From: Novosphingobium sp. Chol11
Lineage (GTDB): Bacteria; Pseudomonadota; Alphaproteobacteria; Sphingomonadales; Sphingomonadaceae
NCBI GenBank assembly: GCA_945906105.1
Contig: CAMDQO010000016.1
Location: 1-56,775 of the forward strand
DNA: 56,775 nt
Reading direction: 5' to 3'
Positions 10,201 through 19,172 of this stretch are shown here, piece after piece (the stretch's first letter is position 1; each line of letters starts with the position of its first letter). The notes under the pieces are model-generated. The model did no database searches, had not been told where the DNA came from, and worked only from the letters and a program-made list of their open reading frames with translations. Both the position numbers and the translations under genes were made by a program.

Positions 10201-10318
10201 CCGCCTCGCTCAGCGGTTCGAGCGCCAGCAGTTCGGCCACGGCATCGCCTTCATCGCGATACTTGGCCTGGTCGATCCGGTCCCAGAGCTGAATTTGCGG
10301 CTGAATTTGCGACGCCAT
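7265..10318 (-). CDS. putA: Bifunctional proline dehydrogenase / delta-1-pyrroline-5-carboxylate dehydrogenase
   Basis: 1017 residues. It oxidises proline to pyrroline-5-carboxylate on FAD, then to glutamate with NAD+. The N-terminal half is the PRODH barrel (GISVKLSALCPRY, SIDAEEADR, RLVKGAYWDSEIKRAQ, YPQFATHNAHS). The C-terminal half is the aldehyde dehydrogenase (ISPWNFPLAIFTGQIAAAL, AETGGLNGMF, and catalytic Cys in GSAGQRCSGLR). The ribbon-helix-helix DNA-binding domain of E. coli PutA is absent, so this is the short non-repressor type. The start at 10318 is preceded by AAGGGA and fits the family; an upstream ATG (10345) is less likely. It is encoded alone. Confidence 0.93.
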   Translation of the reverse strand: MASQIQPQIQLWDRIDQAKYRDEGDAVAELLALEPLSEADRRQVGTEAAALVIGARAHAGRQRLMEGFLAEYSLDTDEGLALMGLAEALLRTPDAETRDALISERILSGDWAAHTGKSGNLLVEAATRGLVLSRSILTTEADAAQITGAVHRLARRMGEPVIRRAVASAVGIMGNQFVLGRTIAEGLERAAKEGALCSFDMLGEGARTAQDAARYERIYADAITAVGAARGQAMPEQGHGISVKLSALCPRYAAVQEARVWAELYPRLKRLAHLAAAHDLNLSIDAEEADRLVLSLKLVEKLAFEPELGDWRGLGVVVQAYQKRAMAVLDGLADLARRSNRRIMVRLVKGAYWDSEIKRAQVAGRPGYPVFTTKAATDVNFLACARRLIAASPLLYPQFATHNAHSLAAVRLMARHAGVAIEHQRLHGMGEALYAAAEREARIIDAGRETGEIRLRAYAPIGGHDELLPYLVRRLLENGANSSFVHDLLDDEVPPEMLVADPVAKLAAAPGPHPRIALPLDMCGAERRNSLGIDLSITSERARMALAVAALDVHYPAPPADVSADDIDRAAAHAKLAQPAWDARGGAGRASVLRAMADSLEAHIDPLIALLAREAGKVLEDGVAEVREAADFCRYYAALAQKQFCGLTPLPGPVGETNALELRGRGTFVCISPWNFPLAIFTGQIAAALAAGNAVLAKPAEQTPRIAAEAVRLFHASGLPADVLALVPGEGGTVGPLLTAHPGIDGVAFTGGTDTAWSINRALAARPGAIIPLIAETGGLNGMFADTTALKEQLVDDAIVSAFGSAGQRCSGLRMLYLPQESADAVIATLIGAMDALVLGDPSCPATDIGPVIDAAAKQALDSHVARLESEATILHRLPAPSGDDHFFGPVLAEVPSPDFLEHEVFGPILHVYRYAPDELDEVARRLAARGYGLTLGIHSRLESFAARIRNLVPAGNSYVNRSITGAVVGVQPFGGEGLSGTGPKAGGPHALLRYAVERAVSVNIAAQGGDPALLGL

Positions 10319-10386
10319 CGATTCCCTTTCACTCCAGGGAAACAATATTAGTTTCTATTGTAACGAATGACAAGAAGGCTACCAAA

Positions 10387-10477
10387 GCTTCGTCACTGCG
10401 AGCGAAGCGCGGAAATCCAAAGAGTCAGGTCACTCCGCTCTGGATTGCTTCGTCGCTTTGCTCCTCGCAATGACGAA
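10387..10477. repeat. Palindromic repeat of ~91 bp
   Basis: The ends are imperfect reverse complements (left CTTCGTCACTGCGAGCGAAG, right ...CTCCTCGCAATGACGAAG), and an inner pair matches ATCCAAAGAG with the CTCTGGAT region. It sits between putA and fnrL, both on the minus strand. It resembles a dispersed intergenic element common in sphingomonads (general knowledge). It could form a hairpin at the 3' end of the fnrL transcript. Confidence 0.8.
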
Positions 10478-10521
10478 GGTGATTGATTAGCAGCCCATCA
10501 AGGGCGACGAGCCTACCCAGC

Positions 10522-11220
10522 CTACCCCGCCTGCGCGATCAGCTGATCCCGGTCCCGGATGACAATTTCGCGGCGTGAGGGCAGATCAATCACGCCCTCG
10601 CTCTTGAGGCGGGTGAACTGGCGGCTGACGGTTTCGATGGTCAGGCCCAGCACGTCGGCCACTTGCTGGCGCGAGAAGGGCAGCTCGAAGCGGTCAATCG
10701 GCACACCGGGCAGCGCCATGCAGGTCGGATCGACCAGCCGCTCGGACATTTCGGCGATGAAAGTGGCCACCTTTTCGCTTGCCGACTTGCGGCCAAGCAG
10801 CAGCATCCAGCGGCGCGTGCGTTCAAGCTCAGCCATGGTGCGTTCGAGCAGCTTGTGCTCCAGCGCCGGGTGCTTGCGGGCAAAATCATCAAAATCGCGG
10901 CGTCCGAATACGCAGACCGTGGCTTCAGTAAGCGCGGTGACACTGTGTCCGGTCTTGCCGCCAAACGGGCGGCCGACGAAATCCGCCGGATAAACCACGC
11001 CAACGATCTGCTCGCGGCCACCCTCGGTGCCGGTCGACAGCTTGAGCACACCATCAACAACATTGGCGACGAGGATCGAATCCTCGTCCTCCCAGATCAG
11101 CGATTGCCCGGCTTCGAGCTTGCGCGTGCGCCCGATCGCGTTCAGCGCGCCGATTTCCCCGGCATCAAGAGCCGAGCAGATTGCGCGATTGCGCACCAAA
11201 CAAGTATCGCAAGAGGACAT
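10522..11220 (-). CDS. fnrL: Fnr/Crp-family oxygen-responsive regulator
   Basis: 232 residues. The N-terminus has C4, C7 and C15, and a fourth cysteine lies at C103, the set needed for an oxygen-labile [4Fe-4S] cluster of the FNR/FnrL type. A cyclic-nucleotide-like beta-roll follows. The C-terminal HTH reads SRQQVADVLGLTIETVSRQF; the E-T-V-S-R recognition helix is the one that reads TTGAT boxes. It should activate the cbb3 oxidase operon and hemN in low oxygen, and perfect FNR boxes are indeed found at 16597 and 26201. It is transcribed alone, after a strong hairpin at 11246. Confidence 0.88.
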   Translation of the reverse strand: MSSCDTCLVRNRAICSALDAGEIGALNAIGRTRKLEAGQSLIWEDEDSILVANVVDGVLKLSTGTEGGREQIVGVVYPADFVGRPFGGKTGHSVTALTEATVCVFGRRDFDDFARKHPALEHKLLERTMAELERTRRWMLLLGRKSASEKVATFIAEMSERLVDPTCMALPGVPIDRFELPFSRQQVADVLGLTIETVSRQFTRLKSEGVIDLPSRREIVIRDRDQLIAQAG

Positions 11221-11245
11221 CTTCCTCTGCGGGTATCAGACAGTT

Positions 11246-11279
11246 GCTTGGCGGGCAATCAATTGGTTGCCCGCCAAGC
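11246..11279 (-). terminator. Stem-loop between the amidohydrolase gene and fnrL
   Basis: A perfect 13-bp stem (GCTTGGCGGGCAA / TTGCCCGCCAAGC) with an 8-base loop lies 8 bp after the stop of the minus-strand amidohydrolase gene. It has no T-run afterwards, so it is either an imperfect terminator, an mRNA-stabilising hairpin or a binding site in front of fnrL. Confidence 0.6.
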
Positions 11280-11286
11280 CGATATA

Positions 11287-12627
11287 TCAGGCCGCTTGCT
11301 TTTCCTGAGCGCGACGTTCGGCATGCTCAGCGAACATGCCCATGATGTCGCCCGAGGTTACCGGCCGATCTTCGGTCAGCGGCACGGCACCGCCCGAAGC
11401 CTTGGGTGAAACATCCACGCCCTTGGCCTCGGCCCGCGCGCGGCAGGCACCAACGGTCAGGTCTTCTCGCTTGTTGTGCTCGAACATCGCATCGTGGCGC
11501 AGCCATTTGATCGCATTCAGGTGCGTGATCTTGTCGATCTGGTTGTCCGTAAGATTTGTCCCTTCGATCTGACGCCACAGCATTTCGGCAGCGTCCGGCC
11601 AGACAGCATCGGAGTGCGGGTAATCGACCTCGTAGGTAACGTTGTCTTCGCCCACTTCGCCCAGATTCTTCAAGCCATAGGGATCCCACAGGAAGCAATG
11701 GCAGAAGTGGCGCTTAAGCAGTTCGCTCGGCTTGATGTTGTTCGCCTGAAAGCGCGACTTGGTCCAGACGCCGTGGCGCCAGTTGGAGAAGTCTGCACGC
11801 TCTGCAAGATAAGGCACCCAGCCGATCGAGCCTTCCGAAACGATGATGCGCATGTCGGGATACTGGAACAGCTCCTCAAGCTGCAGCCAGTCTGCCACGC
11901 CTTGCGCCACCGACATCGGCATGGTCGAAATCCACGCCTCGATCGGCGTTTCCATCGAGGCATGCGGCGCCGGGTTGCCCGAGCCGATGTGCAGGGCGAT
12001 GGTCATATCGTTGTCCATCACCGCCTTGTAGATCGGATCCCAGTATTCGTTGTGGATCGAAGGCAGCCCCTGAACAGTAGGGTTTTCGTTCATTTGCAGA
12101 ACGTGGAAACCCTTTTTGCCGAGCCGGTTGATTTCATCGATGGTAGCCTGCTGGTCCCAGGTCGGTAGTACGCCGATTGGGATGAAACGGCCCGGATAGG
12201 CCATGCACCATTCGTCATAGTGCCAATCGTTGTAAGCCTGCATATGACGCAGCGCGAGCTTCTTGTCGGGTGCCTGATGGAAGGTCGCACCGTCAAACGA
12301 GATCGAATTGCCAAAGCACATCGATGCGGCAATGCCGTTGACGTCCATATCATCGATGCGGGCGTGAACATCATAGCAGCCATCACGCAACTGATCGAGG
12401 CTGGTCGGCTCCATACCATATTCCTCGAAAGGACGGCCGGTAACAGCATTGAGGCCGATCGAACCCTTGAGGCGGCCTTGATATTCCCAGTAGTTCTTGC
12501 CCTGCGCATCAGTCTTCAGCTTCGGCGCAGAGGCCAGAAGATCGCCCGAGAGCTGGTTATCGAACAGGTTCGGCGGTTCGCAGATATGGTCATCGGTGCT
12601 GATGACCACCATGTCATTCATTTCCAT
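11287..12627 (-). CDS. Amidohydrolase (ACMSD-like metal-dependent hydrolase/decarboxylase)
   Basis: 446 residues. The start at 12627 has GGGAG upstream; a longer frame to 12684 would overlap the preceding gene. Amidohydrolase_2 features are visible: the N-terminal metal motif TDDHICEP, a central LHIGSGNP with the metal His, SEGSIGWVPYLAERAD, and a late Asp in YEVDYPHSDAVWPD. Relatives decarboxylate or hydrolyse aromatic-ring-derived acids. It is the third gene of an operon with two Rieske oxygenases, 25 bp after the second, which suggests a later step in degrading an aromatic or polycyclic compound. The substrate is unknown. Confidence 0.8.
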   Translation of the reverse strand: MEMNDMVVISTDDHICEPPNLFDNQLSGDLLASAPKLKTDAQGKNYWEYQGRLKGSIGLNAVTGRPFEEYGMEPTSLDQLRDGCYDVHARIDDMDVNGIAASMCFGNSISFDGATFHQAPDKKLALRHMQAYNDWHYDEWCMAYPGRFIPIGVLPTWDQQATIDEINRLGKKGFHVLQMNENPTVQGLPSIHNEYWDPIYKAVMDNDMTIALHIGSGNPAPHASMETPIEAWISTMPMSVAQGVADWLQLEELFQYPDMRIIVSEGSIGWVPYLAERADFSNWRHGVWTKSRFQANNIKPSELLKRHFCHCFLWDPYGLKNLGEVGEDNVTYEVDYPHSDAVWPDAAEMLWRQIEGTNLTDNQIDKITHLNAIKWLRHDAMFEHNKREDLTVGACRARAEAKGVDVSPKASGGAVPLTEDRPVTSGDIMGMFAEHAERRAQEKQAA

Positions 12628-12652
12628 TGTACGGCTCCCATAGTTGTGTGTG

Positions 12653-14071
12653 TCAAAGATCAAATTCGAGGATCGGTCCGTCAAAATTCAGGCTGAGTTG
12701 CTGGATGGCCGGGGCGAGTCTGGCGTGGCTGTGCCCGGCGATGAAGCCATCGATCACCCGGTGATTGTTGCTGATCAGGCCTTCGCGCACCCGTGACAGC
12801 CGCATGTATTCAAACCCTTGCGAATGCATGCCCTTCTGCTGGATCGGGATGTTTGAATAATCCTGCTGCGGGATCTTCGGGAATTCCTTGCTGTCATAGG
12901 GCAGCATGATCGGCTCGAGCACCGGATCGGGTTCCTGCCCTTCAGGGAAATTGGTCAGCGACCAGATTTCGAACAGGCAGGTTTCCGGTGTCAGCGGGCG
13001 GACGCGGTAGGATGTCATGCCTGAGAAGAACACCAGCACGAAGCTGTTGGGGAAATTGAACTGCAGAGCATCAAGCGGATATTTGGTCGCCGCTTCCCGG
13101 ATGTCGGGAATATTCTCACCGCGCGCGCGCAGCTGCTTGGTGACTTCGTCCATGACCAGACCAAACCACATCGGCACCGCCACCGCCGGATCATCGGGCA
13201 GCTCAACATCAAGACACTGGCGGGCAATCTCCAGCTCCTTGGCATGGACAAGCCCCGCCATGCCTTCGCTGAGCAGTTCGAACTGGGCGAATTGCGAGAG
13301 GATATTGTCGCGCGCACTCATGTCAGGGTTGATCGCCGGCCCCTGCCCGCCGGTGTCATTGCCGTAACGCGAATTATACAGCACCGGCGTGGCTTGTTGC
13401 AGCTGCGGGTGGGTTTTCATCACGTGGTAGCCTTCCTGAAAGGCCTCCATCGCGATCTTCCAGTTGGCGGGCAGCACCGTGCCATACCACCATTCGGCGC
13501 GCAGATTGCCGATGCCGCGGGCATCAAGCCCATCCAGCGCCGAACCCATGGTTTCGACATAGGACAGCGCATTGTCATCAAGGTTGATATAGGCGCAGCC
13601 GCCCCAGGTTTCGCAGCGGACCGAACGCAGCTTCAGGTCTTCAGCTTCGAGCAGATCCTGATTGAACAACTGCTTGCCGTAAACGAAGGTGCAATCGCCC
13701 TCCATGTTCCAGCGCCAGCCATGGAACGGGCAGATGAAGCCGGTCTTGGCGCAATTGCCGCGATCATTGCCGTGACCACCGGCAATCGGTACGCCGCGGT
13801 GGCGGCAGTGGTTGTGATGCGCCTTCACCCCATCCTTGGTGTTAACGACGATCACCGACTTGCCGAGGATGGTATATTCTACCCAGTCACCGATTTCAGG
13901 GATCGTTTCGAGCCGGCAGGCCATCTGCCAGGTGCGGCTCCACATATGTTCGGCTTCGAGGTTGAAGAATTCCTCGTCGTAAAAGCGGCTGGCCGGGATC
14001 TTTTCCGGATCGATTACCCGGAACGGGTTGGCAGCGGCTTTCAGGCTTTCGGTGGCATCAAAATCGGCCAT
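12653..14071 (-). CDS. Rieske non-heme iron oxygenase, large (alpha) subunit
   Basis: 472 residues. The N-terminal Rieske domain has the [2Fe-2S] ligands C89, H91, C114 and H117 (C-x-H, then CPFHGW). The catalytic domain has the mononuclear iron motif ENx-like region EGYHVMKTHP (H216, H221). Such enzymes hydroxylate or demethylate aromatic or cyclic substrates using electrons from a ferredoxin and reductase; neither is encoded nearby, nor is a beta subunit. A GAGGA ribosome site precedes the ATG. It lies between a second Rieske gene and the amidohydrolase. Confidence 0.88.
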   Translation of the reverse strand: MADFDATESLKAAANPFRVIDPEKIPASRFYDEEFFNLEAEHMWSRTWQMACRLETIPEIGDWVEYTILGKSVIVVNTKDGVKAHHNHCRHRGVPIAGGHGNDRGNCAKTGFICPFHGWRWNMEGDCTFVYGKQLFNQDLLEAEDLKLRSVRCETWGGCAYINLDDNALSYVETMGSALDGLDARGIGNLRAEWWYGTVLPANWKIAMEAFQEGYHVMKTHPQLQQATPVLYNSRYGNDTGGQGPAINPDMSARDNILSQFAQFELLSEGMAGLVHAKELEIARQCLDVELPDDPAVAVPMWFGLVMDEVTKQLRARGENIPDIREAATKYPLDALQFNFPNSFVLVFFSGMTSYRVRPLTPETCLFEIWSLTNFPEGQEPDPVLEPIMLPYDSKEFPKIPQQDYSNIPIQQKGMHSQGFEYMRLSRVREGLISNNHRVIDGFIAGHSHARLAPAIQQLSLNFDGPILEFDL

Positions 14072-14203
14072 TGTTCTTGTCCTCTCCAGTGGGCGGGCCC
14101 AGAGTTCTCACCAATCTGTGTTTCCACCAGTCTGCTTGGCTGCTCGGGCAGTTGCGTTGATTCAGCGCAAAATCACCGCAGCGCCGGGGCGATGAAAATG
14201 GGC

Positions 14204-15598
14204 TCAGTCGAGCGGGACCGGCGCGCCGGTGCCCAAATGGCGGGCCAGATTGCGGTGCAGGCTGACCACGGCACCTTCGGCCTTGGGATTGGGAATGTTT
14301 CCCCGGAAACCCAGGTTCTTCATCCCCTGCTGGACCGCCGCCATGTTGGAAAAATCCTGTTTCAGGACATACGGGAAGTCTTTGGGCTCGGCGAAAGTCC
14401 ATTCGGTTTCGGGCGCGCCGCCTTCGGGGTAAAGTTCGTAAACCGCGACCTCGAAATAGCATTTGTCCGGGTTATAGCCGCAGGGCCGCGCCTGATAACA
14501 AAGCATATTGTTGACCGCGTGGCCGATTTGCTGGTTGGGGAAAATCTGCCATGCGGTGCCGCTCTGCGCGGTGTGATCGCTATCGACCTTGGGCCATTCC
14601 ACTCCGCGATCCGCATCGATCTGCCGCGCAGTATCGAGCCAGTATTTCAGCACCTCGGCGGGCGGCGTGCCTTCTGGCAGGACTTCAGGCAGAGTCTGCG
14701 CAACATCGACCAAGGTCTTGGTGGTATTGGTGTTCACCCCTTCCCAGGTATATTTCTGCATCTCAGCCGTCGAAATGCGCGGATCGCCGATGCCGAGCCG
14801 CAGCTTGGCCCTATTCTCGCCAAGGATGCTGTCATCCGCCTCCGGCGCATCTGCCGGGGCATCATAGCCGATGTGGCTGTGCTGGCCCTGCTGGCGGCCC
14901 CAGCCGGTGAAATCGCCGAATGCGGTGAATTCCGGATGGGTGCCGGGGACGTGATAGGTCTCGTCAAAAGCCTCGAGCGCGACCTTCCAGTTACAATCGA
15001 ACACCGTCCAGAAACGCCAGCGTACCCGCATGTTCTGGATCTGGAACGGATCGAGCATGGTTGCGGCGGGTTCAAGGTATTCGCGCAAGGGTCCGGCATC
15101 AGGGTCAAGGTTGATCCAGATGAAGCCGCCCCAGGTATCGACCTTGAATTCGCCCAGCCGGGTGCGCTCGTCATTCAGCGCGCCGCCCCATTCGTGCTGC
15201 GCCTGAATGAAGCTGCATACACCAGCATTCTCACCAGTGACGTCAAAGGTCCAGGCGTGAAACCCGCAGACGAAATTGGCGCTCTTGCCGCGCGCATTGC
15301 GCTGGCCTGCGGGCGTATCGACCAGACGGCGGCCACGGTGCGTGCAGACATTGGCGAAGGCCTTGATGCGGTCTGCAGCGGTCCTGACAATCAGCACAGA
15401 ATCGTCAAGGATGTCATAGGTGATGTAATTGCCGACCTCGGGAATATCCTCCAGCCGGCCCGCTTGCAGCCAGCACTTGCGCCACAACTTGTCGCGTTCG
15501 GCGCGGGCGTAGTCCTCGGAAATATAGGCTTCGGCACCATGCGTTTCGGCCGGCATTACTGCGGCGGAACGATCCGCGAACTTGCGCATATCACCCAT
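14204..15598 (-). CDS. Second Rieske non-heme iron oxygenase, large (alpha) subunit
   Basis: 464 residues, first gene of the operon. The Rieske ligands are C85, H87, C111 and H114 (CTHRG, then CGFHAW instead of the commoner CPYHGW). The iron-binding region reads DETYHVPGTHPEF. It is clearly diverged from its neighbour, so the two probably act on successive substrates or form a heteromer (inference). A GGAG site lies 7 bases before the ATG. The 132-bp gap to the next gene holds nothing recognised. The promoter should lie in 15599-15700. Confidence 0.88.
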   Translation of the reverse strand: MGDMRKFADRSAAVMPAETHGAEAYISEDYARAERDKLWRKCWLQAGRLEDIPEVGNYITYDILDDSVLIVRTAADRIKAFANVCTHRGRRLVDTPAGQRNARGKSANFVCGFHAWTFDVTGENAGVCSFIQAQHEWGGALNDERTRLGEFKVDTWGGFIWINLDPDAGPLREYLEPAATMLDPFQIQNMRVRWRFWTVFDCNWKVALEAFDETYHVPGTHPEFTAFGDFTGWGRQQGQHSHIGYDAPADAPEADDSILGENRAKLRLGIGDPRISTAEMQKYTWEGVNTNTTKTLVDVAQTLPEVLPEGTPPAEVLKYWLDTARQIDADRGVEWPKVDSDHTAQSGTAWQIFPNQQIGHAVNNMLCYQARPCGYNPDKCYFEVAVYELYPEGGAPETEWTFAEPKDFPYVLKQDFSNMAAVQQGMKNLGFRGNIPNPKAEGAVVSLHRNLARHLGTGAPVPLD

Positions 15599-15705
15599 GG
15601 CATCACTCCTCGATTTTTCGCGACCGCGTTCGCGGCGCTTGCCTATCGGGGGTGATCATGAGGCAAATCGGGCCGGACTGAATTTGACCAAACGCAAAAA
15701 CGGCA

Positions 15706-15751
15706 AAGGGCACCTGTCGCCCCGGCGATGCCGTTCGCGACAGGTGCCCTT
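15706..15751 (-). terminator. Terminator of ompW
   Basis: A perfect 15-bp stem (AAGGGCACCTGTCGC / GCGACAGGTGCCCTT) with a 16-base loop lies 19 bp after the ompW stop. On the minus strand it is followed by TTTGCCGTTTTTG. This is a convincing Rho-independent terminator. Confidence 0.8.
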
Positions 15752-15769
15752 GTGCTGGAATTCTCGCGA

Positions 15770-16453
15770 TTAGAAGCGCGCGTAAACCCCGCCGCTGACC
15801 ACCCAGGGATCAAGCTTGTGCGTGGTCGACAGTGCTTCGACACCGCCAGCGGTGTAGAAATGCGTCGTCGCTTTCATGAAGTATTTCTTGGCATCGAGCG
15901 AAATACCCAGACCACTTTCACCAAGCGGCATATCAAGACCGGCCTGCAATGCGAGACCCAGCTTGTTGTCCATCTTCAAAGTCGATGCACCCAGCAGCTT
16001 CGCTGTCGCACCGGGCTTTTCATTGAAGTAGAAGAACAGCGCCGGACCGGCACCGATGTAAGGCTTGATCGCTCCGGCATTGAGGTGATATTTCAGTGTC
16101 AGCGTGGCGGGCAGGATCAGCAGGTGCTGGGCGACATCCGCTCCGGCAATAACGCCCGCGCCGGTAGCATGGTGCTGGGTGAAGCAGCAGATCGTCTCGA
16201 CCGAGACATTGGGCGTGACGTAATATTCCAAAGCCAGCGTCGGCACGACATTATCATTGACCGTGGTCTGCGATGTGGCTGGCAGGCCGACAAGGTTGAT
16301 ATTAATCTTGTCGATCTTGCCATCGGGCAGGACGCCGGTGGCGAGCACTTTGACCTGAAACTTGCCTTCGGGGTTCGCGGCCTGGGCCGGAACCGCAACT
16401 GCGAAAGTGGCGGCGGCAGCGGCAAGCGCGGCAAGTGATGCGAACTTTTTCAT
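15770..16453 (-). CDS. ompW: OmpW-family outer-membrane protein
   Basis: 227 residues with a GAGGGA site before the ATG and a signal peptide ending at AQA-A (residues 1-25). It has the OmpW pattern: [12 protein letters not shown] early, [16 protein letters not shown], a [16 protein letters not shown] strand pair, and a C-terminal aromatic (ARF). OmpW proteins form an 8-stranded barrel with a hydrophobic channel for small apolar molecules. It is divergent from ccoN, with FNR-type boxes between; ompW is an FNR target in other bacteria. Confidence 0.88.
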   Translation of the reverse strand: MKKFASLAALAAAAATFAVAVPAQAANPEGKFQVKVLATGVLPDGKIDKININLVGLPATSQTTVNDNVVPTLALEYYVTPNVSVETICCFTQHHATGAGVIAGADVAQHLLILPATLTLKYHLNAGAIKPYIGAGPALFFYFNEKPGATAKLLGASTLKMDNKLGLALQAGLDMPLGESGLGISLDAKKYFMKATTHFYTAGGVEALSTTHKLDPWVVSGGVYARF

Positions 16454-16541
16454 GTTTCCCTCATGGTCGCCGCTTGCCTGCCCCATGCAGGTGTCTCGCG
16501 GCGTCAGCCCTGAAAATCGCGCGCGACAGCTGCTTTCGACA

Positions 16542-16557
16542 TTGATCGAACGCAAAA
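16542..16557 (-). promoter_or_regulatory. Imperfect FNR box upstream of ompW
   Basis: TTGATCGAACGCAA keeps one perfect half (TTGAT) and a CGCAA half instead of RTCAA. It lies about 95 bp upstream of the ompW ATG. The same variant (TTGCG, 4 bases, ATCAA) appears upstream of the hydroxylase gene at 53949. It is a plausible FnrL site but weak alone. Confidence 0.45.
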
Positions 16558-16596
16558 TATTCGATTTTGCGAAATTTTCTTTTGCATCTGCGCAAT

Positions 16597-16610
16597 TTGA
16601 TCGGGGTCAA
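16597..16610 (+). promoter_or_regulatory. Perfect FNR box (anaerobox) for the cco operon
   Basis: TTGATCGGGGTCAA matches TTGAY-NNNN-RTCAA exactly. It lies 106 bp before the ccoN start, in the 262-bp divergent region shared with ompW. With the Fnr-type regulator encoded 5 kb away, it predicts low-oxygen induction of the cbb3 oxidase. Confidence 0.85.
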
Positions 16611-16715
16611 TGTTGCACTGCGGTAGGGCGGGCAGAGCCTTGCCACTGCTTGTGGTTCCTGCGACAACTCAGGAAGGGCAAGTTGCCATTTCATCCGTCT
16701 GAGAGGGAAGGCTCT

Positions 16716-18377
16716 ATGGATCGCATCCTATTGCGCGTCGGCATCTGGCTGAGCGCGCTTCTATTCGCCATCGTCGCAGTTGCGCAGGCAGCCGATTTCG
16801 GCTTCGCGGCGCAGATGGTGATTGTCGCAATTGCGGCACTGGCCGGGCTTGTCTTTGCCCTGCGCGGAGCTGATTATTCGGCCATTGCCAACGGCATCGC
16901 CCCAGGGCCAGCCGATCAATCGCGCTATTACGACGATGTGATCCGCTGGGGGGTGATCGCCACGGTGTTCTGGGGCATGGCGGGCTTTCTCGCCGGGCTT
17001 TACATCGCGCTTGAGCTGGCGTTTCCGCTGCTCAACTTCACCGAATACCTCAATTTCGGCCGCCTGAGGCCGCTTCACACTTCTGCCGTGATCTTCGCCT
17101 TCGGAGGCAATGCCCTGCTGTGCACATCGTTCTACGTAGTGCAGCGGACTTGCCGGGCGAGGCTGGCCTTCCCCGGTCTCGCCCGTTTCGTGTTCTGGGG
17201 CTATCAGCTGTTCATCGTGCTGGCGGCCACCGGCTATCTGCTCGGTATTACCCAGGGCAAGGAATATGCCGAGCCGGAATGGTACGTTGATCTGTTCCTC
17301 ACCGTGGTCTGGGTTTCCTACCTGATCGTCTTTGTCGGCACTTTGGCAAAGCGCAGCGAGCCGCACATCTACGTTGCCAACTGGTTCTATCTGTCGTTCA
17401 TCCTGACCGTGGCGCTGCTGCATCTGGTGAACAATATCAACATTCCGGTGTCGCTGTTCGGCAGTCAGTCCTATCCGCTGTTCGGCGGTGTGCAGGGTGC
17501 GCTGGTGCAATGGTGGTACGGCCACAATGCGGTGGGCTTTTTCCTCACCGCCGGCTTCCTCGCGATGATGTATTACTTCGTGCCGAAGCAGGCCGAACGC
17601 CCGATCTATTCCTATCGTCTGTCGATCGTCCACTTCTGGTCGCTGATCTTCCTCTACATCTGGGCCGGACCACACCATCTGCTTTACACCGCCTTGCCTG
17701 AATGGGCGCAGACGCTGGGCATGGTGTTTTCGATCATGCTGTGGATGCCCAGCTGGGGCGGTATGATCAACGGCCTGATGACGCTTAACGGTGCCTGGGA
17801 CAAGTTGCGCACCGATCCGATCATGCGGATGTTCGTCTGGAGCCTGGCCTTCTATGGCATGAGCACCTTCGAAGGCCCGATGATGTCGATCCGTTCGGTC
17901 AATGCCCTGTCGCATTACACCGACTGGACCATCGGCCACGTCCATTCGGGTGCGCTCGGCTGGAACGGCATGGTGACATTCGGCGCGCTCTATTACCTCG
18001 CGCCGCGCCTCTGGGGCCGGACAAGGATGTATTCGCTGCGCATGGTCAACTGGCACTTCTGGCTGGCGACCCTGGGCATCGTTTTCTACGCCTCCTCGAT
18101 GTGGGTGGCGGGGATTACCCAAGGCCTGATGTGGCGCGAATATGGGGCTGATGGCTATCTGGTGAACTCCTTCGTCGAAACCGTCGCGGCGCTGCATCCG
18201 ATGTTCATCCTGCGTGCTTTTGGCGGGCTGCTCTATCTCACTGGCGCAGGCATCATGACCTACAATATCTGGCAGACGATTGCCGGCAACCTGCGCGTCG
18301 AGCAGCCGCTGGGCGGTCCCGCCTTCGATCCCGAAAAGGATCGTCCGCTCGTCCCCGCCGCTGTTGCAGCCGAATAA
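16716..18377 (+). CDS. ccoN: cbb3-type cytochrome c oxidase subunit I
   Basis: 553 residues, catalytic subunit with heme b and the heme b3-CuB centre where oxygen is reduced and protons are pumped. The start at 16716 is chosen for the GAGGGA site and the MDRILLRVG start; the frame is open further upstream, but that part does not look like protein. About 12-14 membrane helices are visible, with conserved segments [50 protein letters not shown] and [20 protein letters not shown] [16 protein letters not shown] carrying the heme and copper histidines. First gene of ccoNOQPGHIS. Confidence 0.96.
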   Translation: MDRILLRVGIWLSALLFAIVAVAQAADFGFAAQMVIVAIAALAGLVFALRGADYSAIANGIAPGPADQSRYYDDVIRWGVIATVFWGMAGFLAGLYIALELAFPLLNFTEYLNFGRLRPLHTSAVIFAFGGNALLCTSFYVVQRTCRARLAFPGLARFVFWGYQLFIVLAATGYLLGITQGKEYAEPEWYVDLFLTVVWVSYLIVFVGTLAKRSEPHIYVANWFYLSFILTVALLHLVNNINIPVSLFGSQSYPLFGGVQGALVQWWYGHNAVGFFLTAGFLAMMYYFVPKQAERPIYSYRLSIVHFWSLIFLYIWAGPHHLLYTALPEWAQTLGMVFSIMLWMPSWGGMINGLMTLNGAWDKLRTDPIMRMFVWSLAFYGMSTFEGPMMSIRSVNALSHYTDWTIGHVHSGALGWNGMVTFGALYYLAPRLWGRTRMYSLRMVNWHFWLATLGIVFYASSMWVAGITQGLMWREYGADGYLVNSFVETVAALHPMFILRAFGGLLYLTGAGIMTYNIWQTIAGNLRVEQPLGGPAFDPEKDRPLVPAAVAAE

Positions 18378-18389
18378 GGGAGCAAGACT

Positions 18390-19172
18390 ATGACTTCCGA
18401 AACCCAAAAGTCTGGCGATACCAAAGCCGCAAAACCCAAAGGTCACGCACGGCTGGAACGCAACATCACCCTGCTGGCGGTCTGCGCCTTTGCAGCGGTG
18501 ACGGTGGGCGGCATCGTCGAGATCGCGCCGCTGTTCTGGATCGACAACACGATCGAGAAGGTGGAGGGGATGCGGCCTTTCACCCCGCTCGAACAGGCAG
18601 GGCGTGACATCTATGTGCGCGAGGGCTGCTATACTTGCCACAGCCAGATGATCCGGCCGTTCCGTGACGAAGTGGAACGCTATGGCCACTACAGTCTCGC
18701 CTCTGAATCGATGTACGACCACCCCTTCCAGTGGGGTTCAAAGCGTACCGGACCTGATCTGGCACGCGTCGGCAAACGCTATTCGGATGAATGGCACGTC
18801 CAGCATCTAACCGATCCGCGCGCCGTGGTGCCCGAATCGATCATGCCGACATATGGTTTTCTGGCGACCCGCGATCTGAAGGTCGGCAACATGGGTGCCA
18901 CACTCACCGCGCTCAGCCGGGTCGGCGTGCCATATAGCAAAGATCATATCGCCAAGGCTGATGAAGACCTTGTGCTGCAAGCCAGCGCCGATGGTAACGC
19001 CGCCGATCTCAGCACGCGTTATCCCAAAAGCCAGGTCCGTGATTTTGACGGCAACCCGGCCCGCCTGACCGAGATGGATGCGCTGGTTGCCTATCTTCAG
19101 GTTCTGGGGACGCTGGTCGATGTCGGCAGCGTCGCCGCGCAGGAGGATCTGGCGAAGGAGAAAGGGCGGTGA
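18390..19172 (+). CDS. ccoO: cbb3-type cytochrome c oxidase subunit II (mono-heme)
   Basis: 260 residues. One N-terminal membrane anchor (residues ~25-48) is followed by a periplasmic cytochrome c domain with the heme site C80-YT-C83-H84 and conserved [18 protein letters not shown]. It carries electrons from CcoP to CcoN. It lies 12 bp after ccoN, and its stop overlaps the ccoQ start. Confidence 0.96.
   Translation: MTSETQKSGDTKAAKPKGHARLERNITLLAVCAFAAVTVGGIVEIAPLFWIDNTIEKVEGMRPFTPLEQAGRDIYVREGCYTCHSQMIRPFRDEVERYGHYSLASESMYDHPFQWGSKRTGPDLARVGKRYSDEWHVQHLTDPRAVVPESIMPTYGFLATRDLKVGNMGATLTALSRVGVPYSKDHIAKADEDLVLQASADGNAADLSTRYPKSQVRDFDGNPARLTEMDALVAYLQVLGTLVDVGSVAAQEDLAKEKGR

Noticed and set aside
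13244..15655. 803-codon open frame on the plus strand
   Set aside because: It is antisense to the two Rieske genes, whose motifs and ribosome sites are clear; long antisense frames are expected in GC-rich DNA.
16761..18722. 653-codon open frame on the minus strand
   Set aside because: Antisense to ccoN and ccoO; His-rich, no recognisable domain.
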